The notes below the pieces were generated by a model that had not been told where the DNA came from, ran no database searches, and saw only the letters and a list, made by a program, of their open reading frames with translations. A DNA stretch of 64,000 nucleotides from Burkholderia cepacia (GTDB lineage Bacteria; Pseudomonadota; Gammaproteobacteria; Burkholderiales; Burkholderiaceae): assembly GCF_029962485.1 (NCBI RefSeq), contig NZ_CP073637.1:2232001-2296000 (forward strand). The letters are read 5' to 3'. Both the position numbers and the translations under genes were made by a program. Shown in pieces: positions 44,993 to 55,907 of this stretch. Each line of letters begins with the position of its first letter. The stretch's first letter is position 1.

Positions 44993-45259
44993 TCAGCGCC
45001 GCGGCAGCGTATCGCGCGGCATCTGCTCGTCGTCGCCCATCAGGTGCCGGCGCCCTTCGGTCGGCTGCCGGATCGCGTCAGCGACTTCCGCTTCCGTCAC
45101 GTCCTCGGACACGACCTTGCGCGCGAGGCGCCCGTCGTCGTCGATCCATTCGACGATCCGGCATCCGCCGCCCCACGGCTGGCGAATCGGCTCCGACACG
45201 CGGCAGCCGCGCAGGTTGTAAAGGCGTCCGCCCGGCGCTTCCCCATACGATTTCAACAT
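44993..45259 (-). CDS. Small conserved protein of unknown function (possibly DUF2866)
   Basis: This 88-residue protein starts MLKSYGEAPGGRLYNLRGCR. It is polar, with no signal or membrane segment, two cysteines (LRGCRVSEP and GGGCRIVEW) and a charged C-terminus. It resembles a Burkholderia-restricted small family I remember as DUF2866, but I cannot verify that. The start at 45259 has AAGGGA five bases upstream and is preferred to an in-frame ATG at 45289. It follows radA by about 145 bp on the same strand. Confidence 0.75.
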   Translation of the reverse strand: MLKSYGEAPGGRLYNLRGCRVSEPIRQPWGGGCRIVEWIDDDGRLARKVVSEDVTEAEVADAIRQPTEGRRHLMGDDEQMPRDTLPRR

Positions 45260-45405
45260 AGGTTCCCTTCGCATTGCGCGGTTCGACAATCCGGCAAAGG
45301 ATAGGGAAAAGCAATGTCCGGCGGGTTACAGAAGCCTACATATTCTTTACAGGGAATTACGCGCCAGATCGCCGGCAGGCCCGGCCCGCGTGCCTGTACG
45401 GCCGA

Positions 45406-46782
45406 TCACTCGAGATCGCGCACACGGTCGATCGCCTGCTCGAGCCGATCGACGGCCATCACGTTCAGTCCTTCGATCGGCTGCTTCGGCGCATTCGCCT
45501 TCGGAATCAGCGCGGACGTGAAACCGAGCTTCGCGGCCTCGCGCAGCCGCTCCTGCCCGCGCGGCGACGGCCGGATCTCGCCTGCCAGCCCCACTTCGCC
45601 GAACACGATCAGCCCCTTCGGCAGCGCCTTGTTGCGCATCGACGAATGGATCGCGAGCAGCACCGCGAGGTCGGCGGCCGGCTCGGTGATCTTCACGCCG
45701 CCCACGGCGTTGAGGAACACGTCCTGGTCGAAGCACGCGATGCCCGCATGACGGTGCAGCACCGCGAGCAGCATCGCGAGCCGGTTCTGTTCGAGGCCGA
45801 CTGCGAGCCGGCGCGGGTTCGGCACGTGCGCGGTGTCGACGAGCGCCTGGACTTCGACGAGCAGCGGCCGCGTGCCCTCCTGTGTAACGAGCACGCATGA
45901 GCCGGGCACGACCTGCTCGTGCTGCGACAGGAACAGTGCGGACGGATTCGCGACGCCGCGCAGCCCGCGCTCCGTCATTGCGAACACGCCGAGTTCGTTG
46001 ACCGCGCCGAAGCGGTTCTTGAACGCGCGCACGAGCCGGAACGACGAATGCGTGTCGCCTTCGAAGTACAGCACGGTGTCGACGATGTGCTCGAGCACGC
46101 GCGGGCCGGCCAGATTGCCTTCCTTCGTCACGTGCCCGACCATGATGATCGCGGTGCCCGACTGTTTCGCGATCCGCGTGAGCTGCGCCGCGCATTCGCG
46201 CACCTGCGCGACCGAGCCCGGCGCCGATGTGAGCGCTTCCGAATAGACGGTCTGGATCGAGTCGATCACGGCCACATCCGGCCGTTCCGTATCGATCGCG
46301 GCCTGGATCTTCTCGAGCTGGATCTCGGCGAGCAGCTTCAGTTCGTCCGCCGGCGCACCGCTGTCGAGCAGCGCAAGCCGTTGCGCGCGCAACGCGATCT
46401 GCGCGGCCGATTCCTCGCCGCTGATATAGAGCGCGCGCCGCTCGCTCGCGATGTCTGCAAGCGACTGCAGCAGCAGCGTCGACTTGCCGATGCCCGGATC
46501 GCCGCCGATCAGCACGACGCCGCCCGGGACCAGCCCGCCGCCCAGCACGCGGTCGAATTCACCGATGCCGGTCGAGAAGCGCGGCACGTCGGCCGCCTCG
46601 ATGTCGACGAGACGCTGCACGGGCGCACGCTTCGCGAGCGACTGGAAACGATGGGCAGCCGGCGCTTCGGCGACCGATTCGACCAGCGTGTTCCACGCCT
46701 GGCACGACGGGCACTGGCCCTGCCACTTCGGGGTCTGTCCGCCGCACTCGCTGCAGACATAAACGGTTTTCTGTTTGGCCAC
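45406..46782 (-). CDS. radA: DNA repair protein RadA
   Basis: RadA is a RecA-like, DnaB-type helicase that helps branch migration in recombination. The 458-residue protein starts at GTG (VAKQKTVYVCSECGGQTPKW). It has a four-cysteine zinc finger (Cys10, 13, 24, 27), Walker A GGDPGIGKSTLLLQS (about 93-107), the RadA signature KNRFGAVNELGVF (255 onward) and a C-terminal Lon-like domain with FLNAVGGVKITEPAADLAVL. It begins 11 bp after alr on the same strand. The frame continues upstream over alr without meaning. Confidence 0.97.
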   Translation of the reverse strand: MAKQKTVYVCSECGGQTPKWQGQCPSCQAWNTLVESVAEAPAAHRFQSLAKRAPVQRLVDIEAADVPRFSTGIGEFDRVLGGGLVPGGVVLIGGDPGIGKSTLLLQSLADIASERRALYISGEESAAQIALRAQRLALLDSGAPADELKLLAEIQLEKIQAAIDTERPDVAVIDSIQTVYSEALTSAPGSVAQVRECAAQLTRIAKQSGTAIIMVGHVTKEGNLAGPRVLEHIVDTVLYFEGDTHSSFRLVRAFKNRFGAVNELGVFAMTERGLRGVANPSALFLSQHEQVVPGSCVLVTQEGTRPLLVEVQALVDTAHVPNPRRLAVGLEQNRLAMLLAVLHRHAGIACFDQDVFLNAVGGVKITEPAADLAVLLAIHSSMRNKALPKGLIVFGEVGLAGEIRPSPRGQERLREAAKLGFTSALIPKANAPKQPIEGLNVMAVDRLEQAIDRVRDLE

Positions 46783-46793
46783 GCGCGACGCCC

Positions 46794-47864
46794 TTATTCC
46801 GCTCGCACGGGCACGCGGCCGGCGACCGCGCACATCAGCTCGTAACCGATCGTCCCGCAATGGCGCGCGACGTCGTCGATCGGCAGCGCGTTGCCCCACA
46901 GCTCGACGCGCGCACCGACACCGGCCTGCGGGCACGGGGTCAGGTCGACGGTAATCATGTCCATCGACACGCGGCCGACAATCCGCGTACGGATGCCGTC
47001 GACGATCACCGGCGTGCCTTCGGGCGCGACGCGCGGATAGCCGTCCGCGTAGCCGCACGCGACGACGCCGATCCGCATCTGCGCCTGCGCGGAGAACGTC
47101 GAGCCATAGCCGATCGCCTGGCCCTTCGCGATCGTCTGCACGGCGATCAGCTCGGACGCAAGCGTCATCGCGGGCTTCAGCCCGGTGTCGGCGATATCGG
47201 CCGACAGCCCGGACGGCGACGCGCCGTACAGCACGATGCCCGGCCGCACCCAGTCGAAGTGCGTATCCGGATGCCACAGTACGGCCGCCGAATTCGCAAG
47301 GCTGCGCGCGCCGGCGATGCTTTCCGCGCCGCGCTCGAAGGTCGCGAGCTGCTCGGCGACGCCACGCTCGTTGTCTGCATCCGAAAAATGGGTCATCAAC
47401 GTGATCTGGCCGATGCCGGGGCACGCGCGGGCGCGCTCCCACGCCGCACGGTATTTTTCCGGCACGTAGCCGAGCCGGTTCATCCCGCTGTTCATCTTGA
47501 GCTGCACGTTGACGGGCTTCGACAGCCGCGCCGTTTCCAGCATCCGCATCTGCTCGTCGTTGTGGACCGTCGTCGTCAGGCTGTAACGGTCGATGACGTC
47601 GATGTCGGTCGAACGGAAGAAGCCTTCGAGCAGCAGGATCGGGCCGGCCCAGCCGAGCTCGCGCAGCTTCACGGCCTCGTCGAGGTCGAGCAGGCCGAAG
47701 CCGTCGGTGCCGCGCAGGCCCGGAAACGCCCGGGCGAGACCGTGGCCGTACGCGTTGGCCTTGACGACCGCCCAGACCTTGGACGGGCCGGCAAATCGGC
47801 GGACGACGGAGAGATTGTTCGCGAGAGCGGCGGTGTGGATGGTGGCGGAGATCGGGCGCGGCAT
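46794..47864 (-). CDS. alr: Alanine racemase
   Basis: Alr interconverts L- and D-alanine for peptidoglycan. The 356-residue protein has the PLP-lysine motif [18 protein letters not shown] and a C-terminal catalytic tyrosine region ([20 protein letters not shown]), followed by GYADGYPR and [12 protein letters not shown]. Length is typical. It is divergent from lplT and probably co-transcribed with radA. Confidence 0.97.
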   Translation of the reverse strand: MPRPISATIHTAALANNLSVVRRFAGPSKVWAVVKANAYGHGLARAFPGLRGTDGFGLLDLDEAVKLRELGWAGPILLLEGFFRSTDIDVIDRYSLTTTVHNDEQMRMLETARLSKPVNVQLKMNSGMNRLGYVPEKYRAAWERARACPGIGQITLMTHFSDADNERGVAEQLATFERGAESIAGARSLANSAAVLWHPDTHFDWVRPGIVLYGASPSGLSADIADTGLKPAMTLASELIAVQTIAKGQAIGYGSTFSAQAQMRIGVVACGYADGYPRVAPEGTPVIVDGIRTRIVGRVSMDMITVDLTPCPQAGVGARVELWGNALPIDDVARHCGTIGYELMCAVAGRVPVRAE

Positions 47865-47981
47865 GGGAAATTTTCGTAAAGACGCTTGCGAATCATCAGC
47901 TTACCGCGCCTTTTGAGCACCGAAGCCGACAATTTGCGGAACGATCGGGGAATCTTGCTAGTCCGAATTGGCGTATTTTCA

Positions 47982-47990
47982 TGTTATAAA
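47982..47990 (+). promoter_or_regulatory. Candidate extended -10 promoter of lplT
   Basis: TGTTATAAA matches the extended -10 pattern (TG, one base, five of six hexamer bases) in an AT-rich patch of the 218-bp alr/lplT divergent gap. No good -35 is seen. The leader would be about 85 bases. Confidence 0.5.
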
Positions 47991-48082
47991 GCCGTGCGCA
48001 CAACCCATTTCGAACGGAATAAGCCGATCGCATACCAGGCGGCCTACGCGGCCCTGCCGCAGCGACGAAAGCATCGCATCAG

Positions 48083-49390
48083 ATGAAAAAAGGTTTTTAC
48101 ACCATCATGGCCGCGCAGTTTTTCTCGTCGCTGGCCGACAATGCGCTCCTCATCGCCGCCATCGCCCTGCTGAAAGATCTCCACGCCCCCAACTGGATGA
48201 CACCGCTGCTGAAGCTGTTCTTCGTGTTGTCGTACGTGGTGCTGGCGGCGTATGTCGGTGCGTTCGCGGATTCGCGCCCGAAGGGCCGCGTGATGTTCAT
48301 CACCAACTCGATCAAGGTGGTCGGTTGCATGATCATGCTGTTCGGCGCCCATCCGCTGATCGCGTACGGGATCGTCGGCTTCGGTGCCGCGGCCTACTCG
48401 CCCGCCAAATACGGAATTCTCACCGAGCTGCTGCCGGCTGACCGGCTGGTCGCCGCGAACGGCTGGATCGAAGGCACGACCGTCAGCTCGATCATCCTCG
48501 GCACCGTGCTCGGCGGCGCGCTGATCAGCCCGCACATCGCATCGCACGTGATCGCGCACACGCCCAGCTGGATCAGCACGCCCGCCGAAGCGGCGATGGC
48601 GATCATCATGGCGATCTACGTAATTGCCGCGCTGTTCAACCTGCGCATTCCCGATACGGGCGCCCGCTACCCGAAGCAGGAGCGCGGCCCGGTCAAGCTC
48701 CTCACGGATTTCGCCGACTGCTTCATGGTGCTGTGGCGTGACAAGCTCGGCCAGATCTCGCTGGCCGTCACGACGCTGTTCTGGGGCGCCGGCGCGACGC
48801 TGCAGTTCATCGTGCTGAAGTGGGCCGAGGTGTCGCTCGGCATGTCGCTGTCGGAAGGCGCGATCCTGCAGGCCGTGGTCGCGGTCGGCGTCGCGGCCGG
48901 TGCGATCGCCGCCGCCGCACGCATCCCGCTGAAGAAGTCGCTGTCCGTGCTGCCCGTCGGCATCATCATGGGTATCGCGGTGATGCTGATGGCGTTCTAC
49001 ACGCGCGACCTGTTCCCGCCGCACTGGGCCGTGCACTTCGGCCACCTGCGCATGCCTGTCTACCTGATCATCGCGTACATCTTCCTGATGTGCGTCGGCG
49101 CGCTGTCAGGCTACTTCGTCGTGCCGATGAACGCGCTGCTGCAGCATCGCGGCCACGTGCTGCTGTCGGCCGGCCACTCGATCGCGGTGCAGAACTTCAA
49201 CGAGAACCTGTCGGTGCTCGTGATGCTGTGCCTGTACGCGGTGCTCGTGTGGCTCGACGTGCCGGTCGGCGTCGTGATCGTGCTGTTCGGCACGTTCGTC
49301 TGCCTGACGATGTGGCTCGTGATGCGCCGCCACCAGGCGAACCAGCGTAAGTTCGACTCGGTCGCACTGATCGGCGAATCGCGGCACTGA
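48083..49390 (+). CDS. lplT: Lysophospholipid transporter LplT (MFS)
   Basis: This 435-residue MFS permease has about twelve hydrophobic segments. It starts [20 protein letters not shown], the LplT-type N-terminus, and contains [19 protein letters not shown] and [20 protein letters not shown], the well-conserved region of the family. LplT flips lysophospholipids inward for re-acylation. In E. coli it is paired with the aas acyltransferase gene; that partner is not adjacent here. Confidence 0.93.
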   Translation: MKKGFYTIMAAQFFSSLADNALLIAAIALLKDLHAPNWMTPLLKLFFVLSYVVLAAYVGAFADSRPKGRVMFITNSIKVVGCMIMLFGAHPLIAYGIVGFGAAAYSPAKYGILTELLPADRLVAANGWIEGTTVSSIILGTVLGGALISPHIASHVIAHTPSWISTPAEAAMAIIMAIYVIAALFNLRIPDTGARYPKQERGPVKLLTDFADCFMVLWRDKLGQISLAVTTLFWGAGATLQFIVLKWAEVSLGMSLSEGAILQAVVAVGVAAGAIAAAARIPLKKSLSVLPVGIIMGIAVMLMAFYTRDLFPPHWAVHFGHLRMPVYLIIAYIFLMCVGALSGYFVVPMNALLQHRGHVLLSAGHSIAVQNFNENLSVLVMLCLYAVLVWLDVPVGVVIVLFGTFVCLTMWLVMRRHQANQRKFDSVALIGESRH

Positions 49391-49448
49391 CGCTACACTC
49401 TCCGTTTCCGTCCGCCGGCGCCGGTCTTCGAACCGGCGCGTTGCCCTC

Positions 49449-50258
49449 ATGACGCACCCGATACCCAACATCCTGACGATCGCCGGCTCCGATTCGGGCG
49501 GCGGCGCAGGCATCCAGGCCGACCTGAAGACCTTTTCCGCGCTCGGCGCGTACGGCGCCAGCGTGATCACCGCGCTGACCGCGCAGAACACGCGCGGCGT
49601 GACGGGCGTGCATGCGCCGGACGCCGCGTTCGTTACCGCGCAGCTCGACGCGGTGTTCGACGACATCCGCATCGATGCGGTCAAGATCGGCATGCTCGCG
49701 AACGCGGCGATCGTCCACGCGGTGGCCGACGCGCTGCGGCGTTACACGCCGCGCTTCGTCGTGCTCGACACGGTGATGATCTCGAAGAGCTCGCACGCAC
49801 TGCTCGCGCCCGACGCGGTCGAGGCGCTGCGCGACGCGCTGCTGCCGCTCGCGACGGTCGTCACGCCGAACCTGCCCGAAGCGGCCGCGCTGCTGGACGA
49901 TGCACCCGCCAACACCGAGGACGACATGGTCCGGCAAGGCCAGGCGTTGCTACGGACGGGCGCGCGCGCGGTGCTGATGAAAGGCGGCCACTTGCCCGAC
50001 GCGTCCGCCAGCCCCGACTGGCTCGTCGAAGCGGCACGCACCGTGCGGCTCGACGGTGCGCGCGTGCCGGTCAGCAACACGCACGGCACCGGCTGCACGC
50101 TGTCGTCGGCGATCGCCGCCCTGCTGCCGCAGCAGCCCGACCTCGAAAGCGCAGTGCGCGAAGCCAAGACCTACCTGACCGGCGCGATCGCCGCGAGCGG
50201 CCACCTCGACGTCGGACACGGCGTCGGCCCCGTCCATCACTTCCATCGCTGGTGGTAA
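49449..50258 (+). CDS. thiD: Hydroxymethylpyrimidine/phosphomethylpyrimidine kinase
   Basis: ThiD phosphorylates HMP and HMP-P for thiamine synthesis. The 269-residue ribokinase-fold protein has [20 protein letters not shown] at the start, [15 protein letters not shown], and the C-terminal [20 protein letters not shown] with the catalytic Asp position region. A hairpin (49418-49439) ends nine bases before the ATG. No TPP riboswitch is evident. It converges on the DUF1853 gene 22 bp later. Confidence 0.96.
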   Translation: MTHPIPNILTIAGSDSGGGAGIQADLKTFSALGAYGASVITALTAQNTRGVTGVHAPDAAFVTAQLDAVFDDIRIDAVKIGMLANAAIVHAVADALRRYTPRFVVLDTVMISKSSHALLAPDAVEALRDALLPLATVVTPNLPEAAALLDDAPANTEDDMVRQGQALLRTGARAVLMKGGHLPDASASPDWLVEAARTVRLDGARVPVSNTHGTGCTLSSAIAALLPQQPDLESAVREAKTYLTGAIAASGHLDVGHGVGPVHHFHRWW

Positions 50259-50280
50259 GCACCCACCCGCTGACGCGGCG

Positions 50281-51246
50281 TCAGTGATCCTGCGCGGCGA
50301 ACGCCTGCGCGCGCGCCGGCCAATCGTCGGGCACGACGAAGCCGCGCGCCCTTTCGCGCCACGTGCCGTCGCTGCCCTGTTCATGGATGCCGATCAGCGC
50401 AGGCGCCTCGCGCGTCGTCAACACGGGCGGCAGTTCCAGCGCAGCCGCCAGCGGTTCGGGTTCGAAGCCTGCGTCGGCGGCAACCCGCCGCGGCGCGAGC
50501 CACGCCAGCCGCGGCAACACGCTCCACGCAACACCGGCACGCTGCGCGGCCGCCCACGCCGGCCACTGCGCGTGCGTCAGCCAGAATCCATGGGGATGAT
50601 CCGACGTGATTTCGACTGACACCGGCGGCAACGGCGCGCCGTGCGGATAGAACAGCCAGCCCTTGATGAACATCTGCGCGTCGGCAGGCGCGCCATAGCC
50701 GAGCCGCGCAAAGCCGTCGTGTTCACCGAGCCGCAACTGGTGATCGAGCAGCCGGCTGCGCTTGCGGTCGAACCGGTCGACGAGATTGGGGCCGACGAAG
50801 TCGGCAAGCGTCGCGCCGTCGTGCACCGGTGCGCATAGATAGCACTTCACCGCGAGCTCCCAGTGCAGGCGCTGCCCGTCCGGCGCATCGACGAGGAAAT
50901 CGACTTCGCCGAGCGTCCTGCCGTTGCTGCGCAGCGGGAGATTGGCCGCGACGAGCCGCAGCGACGGGCCGTGCGTGAGGAAATATTCGAGCAGGCATTC
51001 CGCGTAACGGCCAAGCCGGGTCGGCCGGAACCCGTCGAGCGCGCGATGCAGCGGCTCGGGCTGCGCATCGAGCGCGGCGAGCCACGCCTCGACGGCCGAC
51101 CGTCCGGCCGCATCCGGCCACGGTCGCGCAAGCGGCGCGCCCGGCACCGCGGTCAGCAGGCTCGGGCTGGCCAGCAGCCAGCCCAGATCGCGCACCGCGG
51201 TGTCGCGCAGCGTATCGACGAATGCGTACGCCGCGCCGGTCGTCAT
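50281..51246 (-). CDS. DUF1853 family protein, possibly nuclease-like
   Basis: This 321-residue soluble protein of unknown function has a segment LGRYAECLLEYFL (78-90), then LGEVDFLVD (112-120) and WELAVKCYL (129-137). The order of helix glutamates, Asp116, Glu130 and Lys134 recalls the PD-(D/E)XK nuclease core, although the Glu-Lys spacing is not the usual E-x-K. Its ATG overlaps the stop of the uracil-DNA glycosylase gene (ATGA, 51243-51246), so the two are probably translated together. This start also defines the family length. Confidence 0.8.
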   Translation of the reverse strand: MTTGAAYAFVDTLRDTAVRDLGWLLASPSLLTAVPGAPLARPWPDAAGRSAVEAWLAALDAQPEPLHRALDGFRPTRLGRYAECLLEYFLTHGPSLRLVAANLPLRSNGRTLGEVDFLVDAPDGQRLHWELAVKCYLCAPVHDGATLADFVGPNLVDRFDRKRSRLLDHQLRLGEHDGFARLGYGAPADAQMFIKGWLFYPHGAPLPPVSVEITSDHPHGFWLTHAQWPAWAAAQRAGVAWSVLPRLAWLAPRRVAADAGFEPEPLAAALELPPVLTTREAPALIGIHEQGSDGTWRERARGFVVPDDWPARAQAFAAQDH

Positions 51247-52241
51247 TGCCCGGCCGGCCCGCTCGTGTCGGCGCCCTCTGCGCGCTGGAACGTGTCGCGC
51301 GCCAGGCACAGGTCGGCCCACGCCTTCGACTTGTCCTGCAGGCTGCGCAACAGGTACGCCGGATGATAGGTGACGATCACCGGCACGCCTTCGTACGCAT
51401 GCACGCGCCCGCGCAGCGACGCGATGCTCGCGTCCGTCTTCAGCAGCGTCTGCGCGGCGAAACGGCCGAGCGCGACGATCAGCTTCGGCTTCACGAGCGC
51501 GACCTGGCGCTGCAGATAAGGCTCACAGCTCGCGACCTCGTCCGGCTCCGGGTTGCGGTTACCGGGCGGGCGGCACTTGATCACGTTCGCGATGTACACG
51601 TTGTCGCCGCGCTTGAGCGACAGCGACTGCAGCATGTTGTCGAGCAGCTTGCCGGCCTGGCCGACGAACGGCTCGCCCTGCTTGTCCTCGTTTTCGCCCG
51701 GCGCTTCACCGATCAGCATCCAGTCGGCTTCGCGGTCGCCGACGCCGAACACGGTGTTGGTCCGCTTCTCGCACAGCCGGCACAACGTGCAGTCGGACAC
51801 GCGCGCGGCCAGCGCATCCCAGTCGAGCGCGGCAACCGGTGTGCCGGCGGGGCGCGATTCGGCGGCCGGCACGGGCACGGGATCGCCCGGCGGCGCCGCG
51901 TCGAACCACGCGAAATCGTCGGCGCCGGCAGGCGGCGCATCGTCCATCGGCGGCATCGTGTCGGCCGAGGCAACCGGCGCGGGCGCGCGATCGCTCTCGA
52001 CAACCCGGCGCGCCGGCGCAGCATCGGCGGCACGCACATCCGCCGCCGGCCTGTCGTCCTGCACCGGCTTACGTGCCGGGCGCACCTGTCGATCGTCCAC
52101 GCCGGCAGCGGCGCTGTCCGCCGCGCCGGCTTGCGCCACGACGGGCGCTTCGGCTGCCGCGCCTTCATCCGCGCGCTGCCCGCGCCGTACCCAGATCTGC
52201 GCGAGGCCCAGTTCCTCGAGCGCCGCTTCAGCCCACGCCAT
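51243..52241 (-). CDS. Uracil-DNA glycosylase, family 4 type, with a long N-terminal extension
   Basis: This 332-residue protein has a catalytic part from about 140 to 325. It shows the iron-sulphur cysteines Cys151, Cys154, Cys223 and Cys239 (in [31 protein letters not shown] and VASCEPYL), the uracil-binding [20 protein letters not shown] and the C-terminal TYHPAYLLR. It removes uracil from DNA. Residues about 20-138 are a low-complexity Ala/Pro/Asp/Arg stretch, much longer than in typical members. The start lies 14 bp inside rimI. Confidence 0.92.
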   Translation of the reverse strand: MAWAEAALEELGLAQIWVRRGQRADEGAAAEAPVVAQAGAADSAAAGVDDRQVRPARKPVQDDRPAADVRAADAAPARRVVESDRAPAPVASADTMPPMDDAPPAGADDFAWFDAAPPGDPVPVPAAESRPAGTPVAALDWDALAARVSDCTLCRLCEKRTNTVFGVGDREADWMLIGEAPGENEDKQGEPFVGQAGKLLDNMLQSLSLKRGDNVYIANVIKCRPPGNRNPEPDEVASCEPYLQRQVALVKPKLIVALGRFAAQTLLKTDASIASLRGRVHAYEGVPVIVTYHPAYLLRSLQDKSKAWADLCLARDTFQRAEGADTSGPAGQ

Positions 52242-52728
52242 GCGCGTCCCCCTCGTCCTTGTTCAGCGTCAGACGCATCACGATCGCGTCCTCCCGGCTG
52301 CGATGCTTCGCCGGATAGTAGTTCTTGCGGCGGCCAATCGTCACGAAGCCGAACCGCTCATACAGCTGGATCGCGCGCGGATTGGACGGCCGTACCTCGA
52401 GCAGCATGCCGTCGAGCCGCTCCGCGCGCGAAATGCGCACGGCCTCGCGCAGCAGCGCAAGGCCCGCGCCAGCATGCTGCGCAGGCGGCGCGACGCACAG
52501 GTTCAGCAGGTGCATCTCGTCGACCACGGGCATCAGCACGCAATAGCCGACGAGCGACCCCGTCACGTGCCGCAGGCACACGCCCAGGTAGCCGTTGCGC
52601 AACGAATCCTCGAAGTTGCCGCGGCTCCACGGAAATTCGTACGCGACGTGCTCGATCGCGACGACCTCGTCGAGATCGGCGTCCGTCATCGGCGCCAGAT
52701 AGCGGTCGCTCAGCAAGACACCCGTCAT
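52228..52728 (-). CDS. rimI: Ribosomal protein S18 alanine N-acetyltransferase
   Basis: This 166-residue GNAT protein has [18 protein letters not shown] (the RimI-type FPW motif), the acetyl-CoA loop [14 protein letters not shown], and [20 protein letters not shown]. RimI acetylates the N-terminal alanine of S18. It overlaps tsaB by four bases (ATGA at 52725-52728) and the glycosylase gene by 14; the tsaB-rimI pairing is widespread. Confidence 0.94.
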   Translation of the reverse strand: MTGVLLSDRYLAPMTDADLDEVVAIEHVAYEFPWSRGNFEDSLRNGYLGVCLRHVTGSLVGYCVLMPVVDEMHLLNLCVAPPAQHAGAGLALLREAVRISRAERLDGMLLEVRPSNPRAIQLYERFGFVTIGRRKNYYPAKHRSREDAIVMRLTLNKDEGDAHGVG

Positions 52729-53483
52729 CCCTTCGCTCCGCCCGTCTGCGCAGCCCGTGCAGCGACGCGCTCGGCGGTCGTTTGCGCGACCTTGTCGCGC
52801 ACGTATTCAGGCGCGGCCTGATCGGCCGGCACCGTCCGCCCGGCGCGGAACGCGCGCAGCGCGGCATGCGCGACGGCCAGCGCATGCGGCATTGCGTCGC
52901 TGTCGATCACGGCCGCACGCGACGCGGCCGGCAACTGCGCGCCGAACGCGGCGGCCGCATTGCCCGCGAGTGTGAACGGCACATCGGGCACGCCGACGGC
53001 GCCCGGCGCATCGAGCGAAGCCGGATGCAGCGTGCGCCAGTCGCCGGCATCGACGTCCCATTCGAAATCGGCCCAGTAGGCTTCGTCCATCCGCGCGTCC
53101 AGCGCGGCCAGCACGCGGGTCGTGCCGGGCGCGCGCAGCCGCGCGTGCTCGGCGCAGGCGAGCAGCGTGCCGATCGGCACGACCGGCAACCCGCCGCCGA
53201 ATGCGAGGCCCTGCGTAATGCCCGTCGCGGTGCGCAGGCCCGTGAACGAGCCAGGGCCCGCGCCGAACGCGATCGCGTCGCAATCGGCGAGCGTCAGCCC
53301 GGATTCGGCGAAGAGTTCCTGGATCGCCGGCAGCACGCGCGTGCTCGACACGGCGCCCGTCGGTTCGTGGCGGACCCAGGTTTGGGGGGAGGAAACGGCG
53401 TCATCGGCATGGGCCGAGCGCAGCAGCGCGACCGAGCAGTATTCGGTCGACGTATCGATGGCGAGGAGCACTGTTTGCGTCAT
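52725..53483 (-). CDS. tsaB: tRNA threonylcarbamoyladenosine biosynthesis protein TsaB
   Basis: TsaB is the non-catalytic partner of TsaD in forming t6A37 of tRNA. The 252-residue protein starts [20 protein letters not shown] and has [18 protein letters not shown]. It retains the ASKHA fold pattern but lacks the metal-binding HxxxH of TsaD. An ATG three codons upstream (53492) is possible; neither start has a clear ribosome-binding site. Confidence 0.94.
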   Translation of the reverse strand: MTQTVLLAIDTSTEYCSVALLRSAHADDAVSSPQTWVRHEPTGAVSSTRVLPAIQELFAESGLTLADCDAIAFGAGPGSFTGLRTATGITQGLAFGGGLPVVPIGTLLACAEHARLRAPGTTRVLAALDARMDEAYWADFEWDVDAGDWRTLHPASLDAPGAVGVPDVPFTLAGNAAAAFGAQLPAASRAAVIDSDAMPHALAVAHAALRAFRAGRTVPADQAAPEYVRDKVAQTTAERVAARAAQTGGAKG

Positions 53484-53639
53484 GGCCGACATTGTAATGC
53501 GGCGCCCCGCTCCCACGGGCGATCGGGACCGATCCGTGCGCTTGCGCGGCACCGACGGCGGTTTGGAAGGATCGCTCGACCCCGCGCGGCGGTCCGCTTG
53601 TTAAGATCGCCCGACCTGAAACCCTTACGGAGACACCCG

Positions 53640-53909
53640 ATGAGCGAACTCACCGCCCAATTCGACCAGGCCCAGATCGACGTCAAGCAACTGACCGAAC
53701 GCCCGGGCAACCTGACCCTGCTGCGCCTGTACGCGCTCTTCAAGCAGGCAACCGACGGCGATGCACACGGCGACAAGCCGGGCTTTACCGACATCGTCGG
53801 CAAATACAAGTACGACGCGTGGGACGCGCTGAAGGGCACGTCCTCGGATGCGGCAAAGCAACAGTACGTCGAACTCGTCGAATCGTTGAAAAACGGCACG
53901 GCTTCCTGA
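53640..53909 (+). CDS. Acyl-CoA-binding protein
   Basis: This 89-residue all-helical protein starts MSELTAQFDQAQIDVKQLTE. The acyl-CoA-binding signature LLRLYALFKQATDGD is followed by KYKYDAWDALKGTSSDAAK, containing the conserved Tyr, Lys and Trp contacts. It binds long-chain acyl-CoA in the cytosol. GGAG lies seven bases before the ATG. It diverges from tsaB and is followed by the leader of the RNA helicase gene. Such proteins are common in eukaryotes but scattered in bacteria. Confidence 0.93.
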   Translation: MSELTAQFDQAQIDVKQLTERPGNLTLLRLYALFKQATDGDAHGDKPGFTDIVGKYKYDAWDALKGTSSDAAKQQYVELVESLKNGTAS

Positions 53910-54270
53910 CCGGATCGACCGCCGCCGCAATAGGCAATCAAATCAGTGGCGCAGCGCAGCAAATTTCTTTATAATGCTGCCTGCGTCACCTCCCGCGCTC
54001 GGCTCGCATGCCGTTCCGGCCAGACGCCTCGTAGCGTTAAGCTCCAATCCGGTTTAGAACCTGTCCCCTCCTGCTTCGACCCTCGCGGTCGTCACTTATC
54101 AGGCTGGCGGCCCCGCTCCTGAAGCGCGCCGCACCCAAAACAGCTTCTAATGCCTCATCCGCCGACGGTTCGGCGGATTGCACCCGTTTCCCGATTTGCT
54201 CGCTGAATCCGACGACTTGGGTATGCGCGATTGGCGCCGACGTTTCACCCACTGTGTTTCAAGGATTGTT
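53910..54270 (+). promoter_or_regulatory. Promoter and long structured leader of the DEAD-box helicase gene
   Basis: A perfect TATAAT lies at 53970-53975 without a clear -35, so transcription should start near 53982 and leave about 290 untranslated bases. The leader contains several small stems, the clearest being TCCGCCGA/TCGGCGGA (54158-54165 with 54170-54177, loop CGGT) and CGACC/GGTCG around 54077-54091. No convincing small gene is seen in it. Confidence 0.6.
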
Positions 54271-55824
<1,554 letters not shown>

Positions 55825-55880
55825 GCACGCACGGGCGGCGCTTCGCCGCCGCCCCACGGATGGGCCCACCCATCCAGCCA

Positions 55881-55907
55881 ACCGGCGCACCTGCGCCGGT
55901 TTTTTTT
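55881..55907 (+). terminator. Rho-independent terminator after the RNA helicase gene
   Basis: An 8-bp stem ACCGGCGC/GCGCCGGT (55881-55888 with 55893-55900, loop ACCT) is followed by a run of eight T residues including the last stem base. Confidence 0.95.

Noticed and set aside
51222..53909. Plus-strand frame of 895 codons ending in the acyl-CoA-binding protein
   Set aside because: Only the last 89 codons are a real gene with its own ribosome-binding site; the rest is antisense to four overlapping genes.
54037..54252. 71-codon minus-strand open frame in the helicase leader
   Set aside because: It has no ribosome-binding site and no recognisable motif, and it overlaps the structured leader.
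54178..54270. Upstream in-frame ATG extending the RNA helicase by 31 codons
   Set aside because: It has no ribosome-binding site, lies right after a hairpin and adds residues not expected in the family; ATG 54271 has AAGGA.
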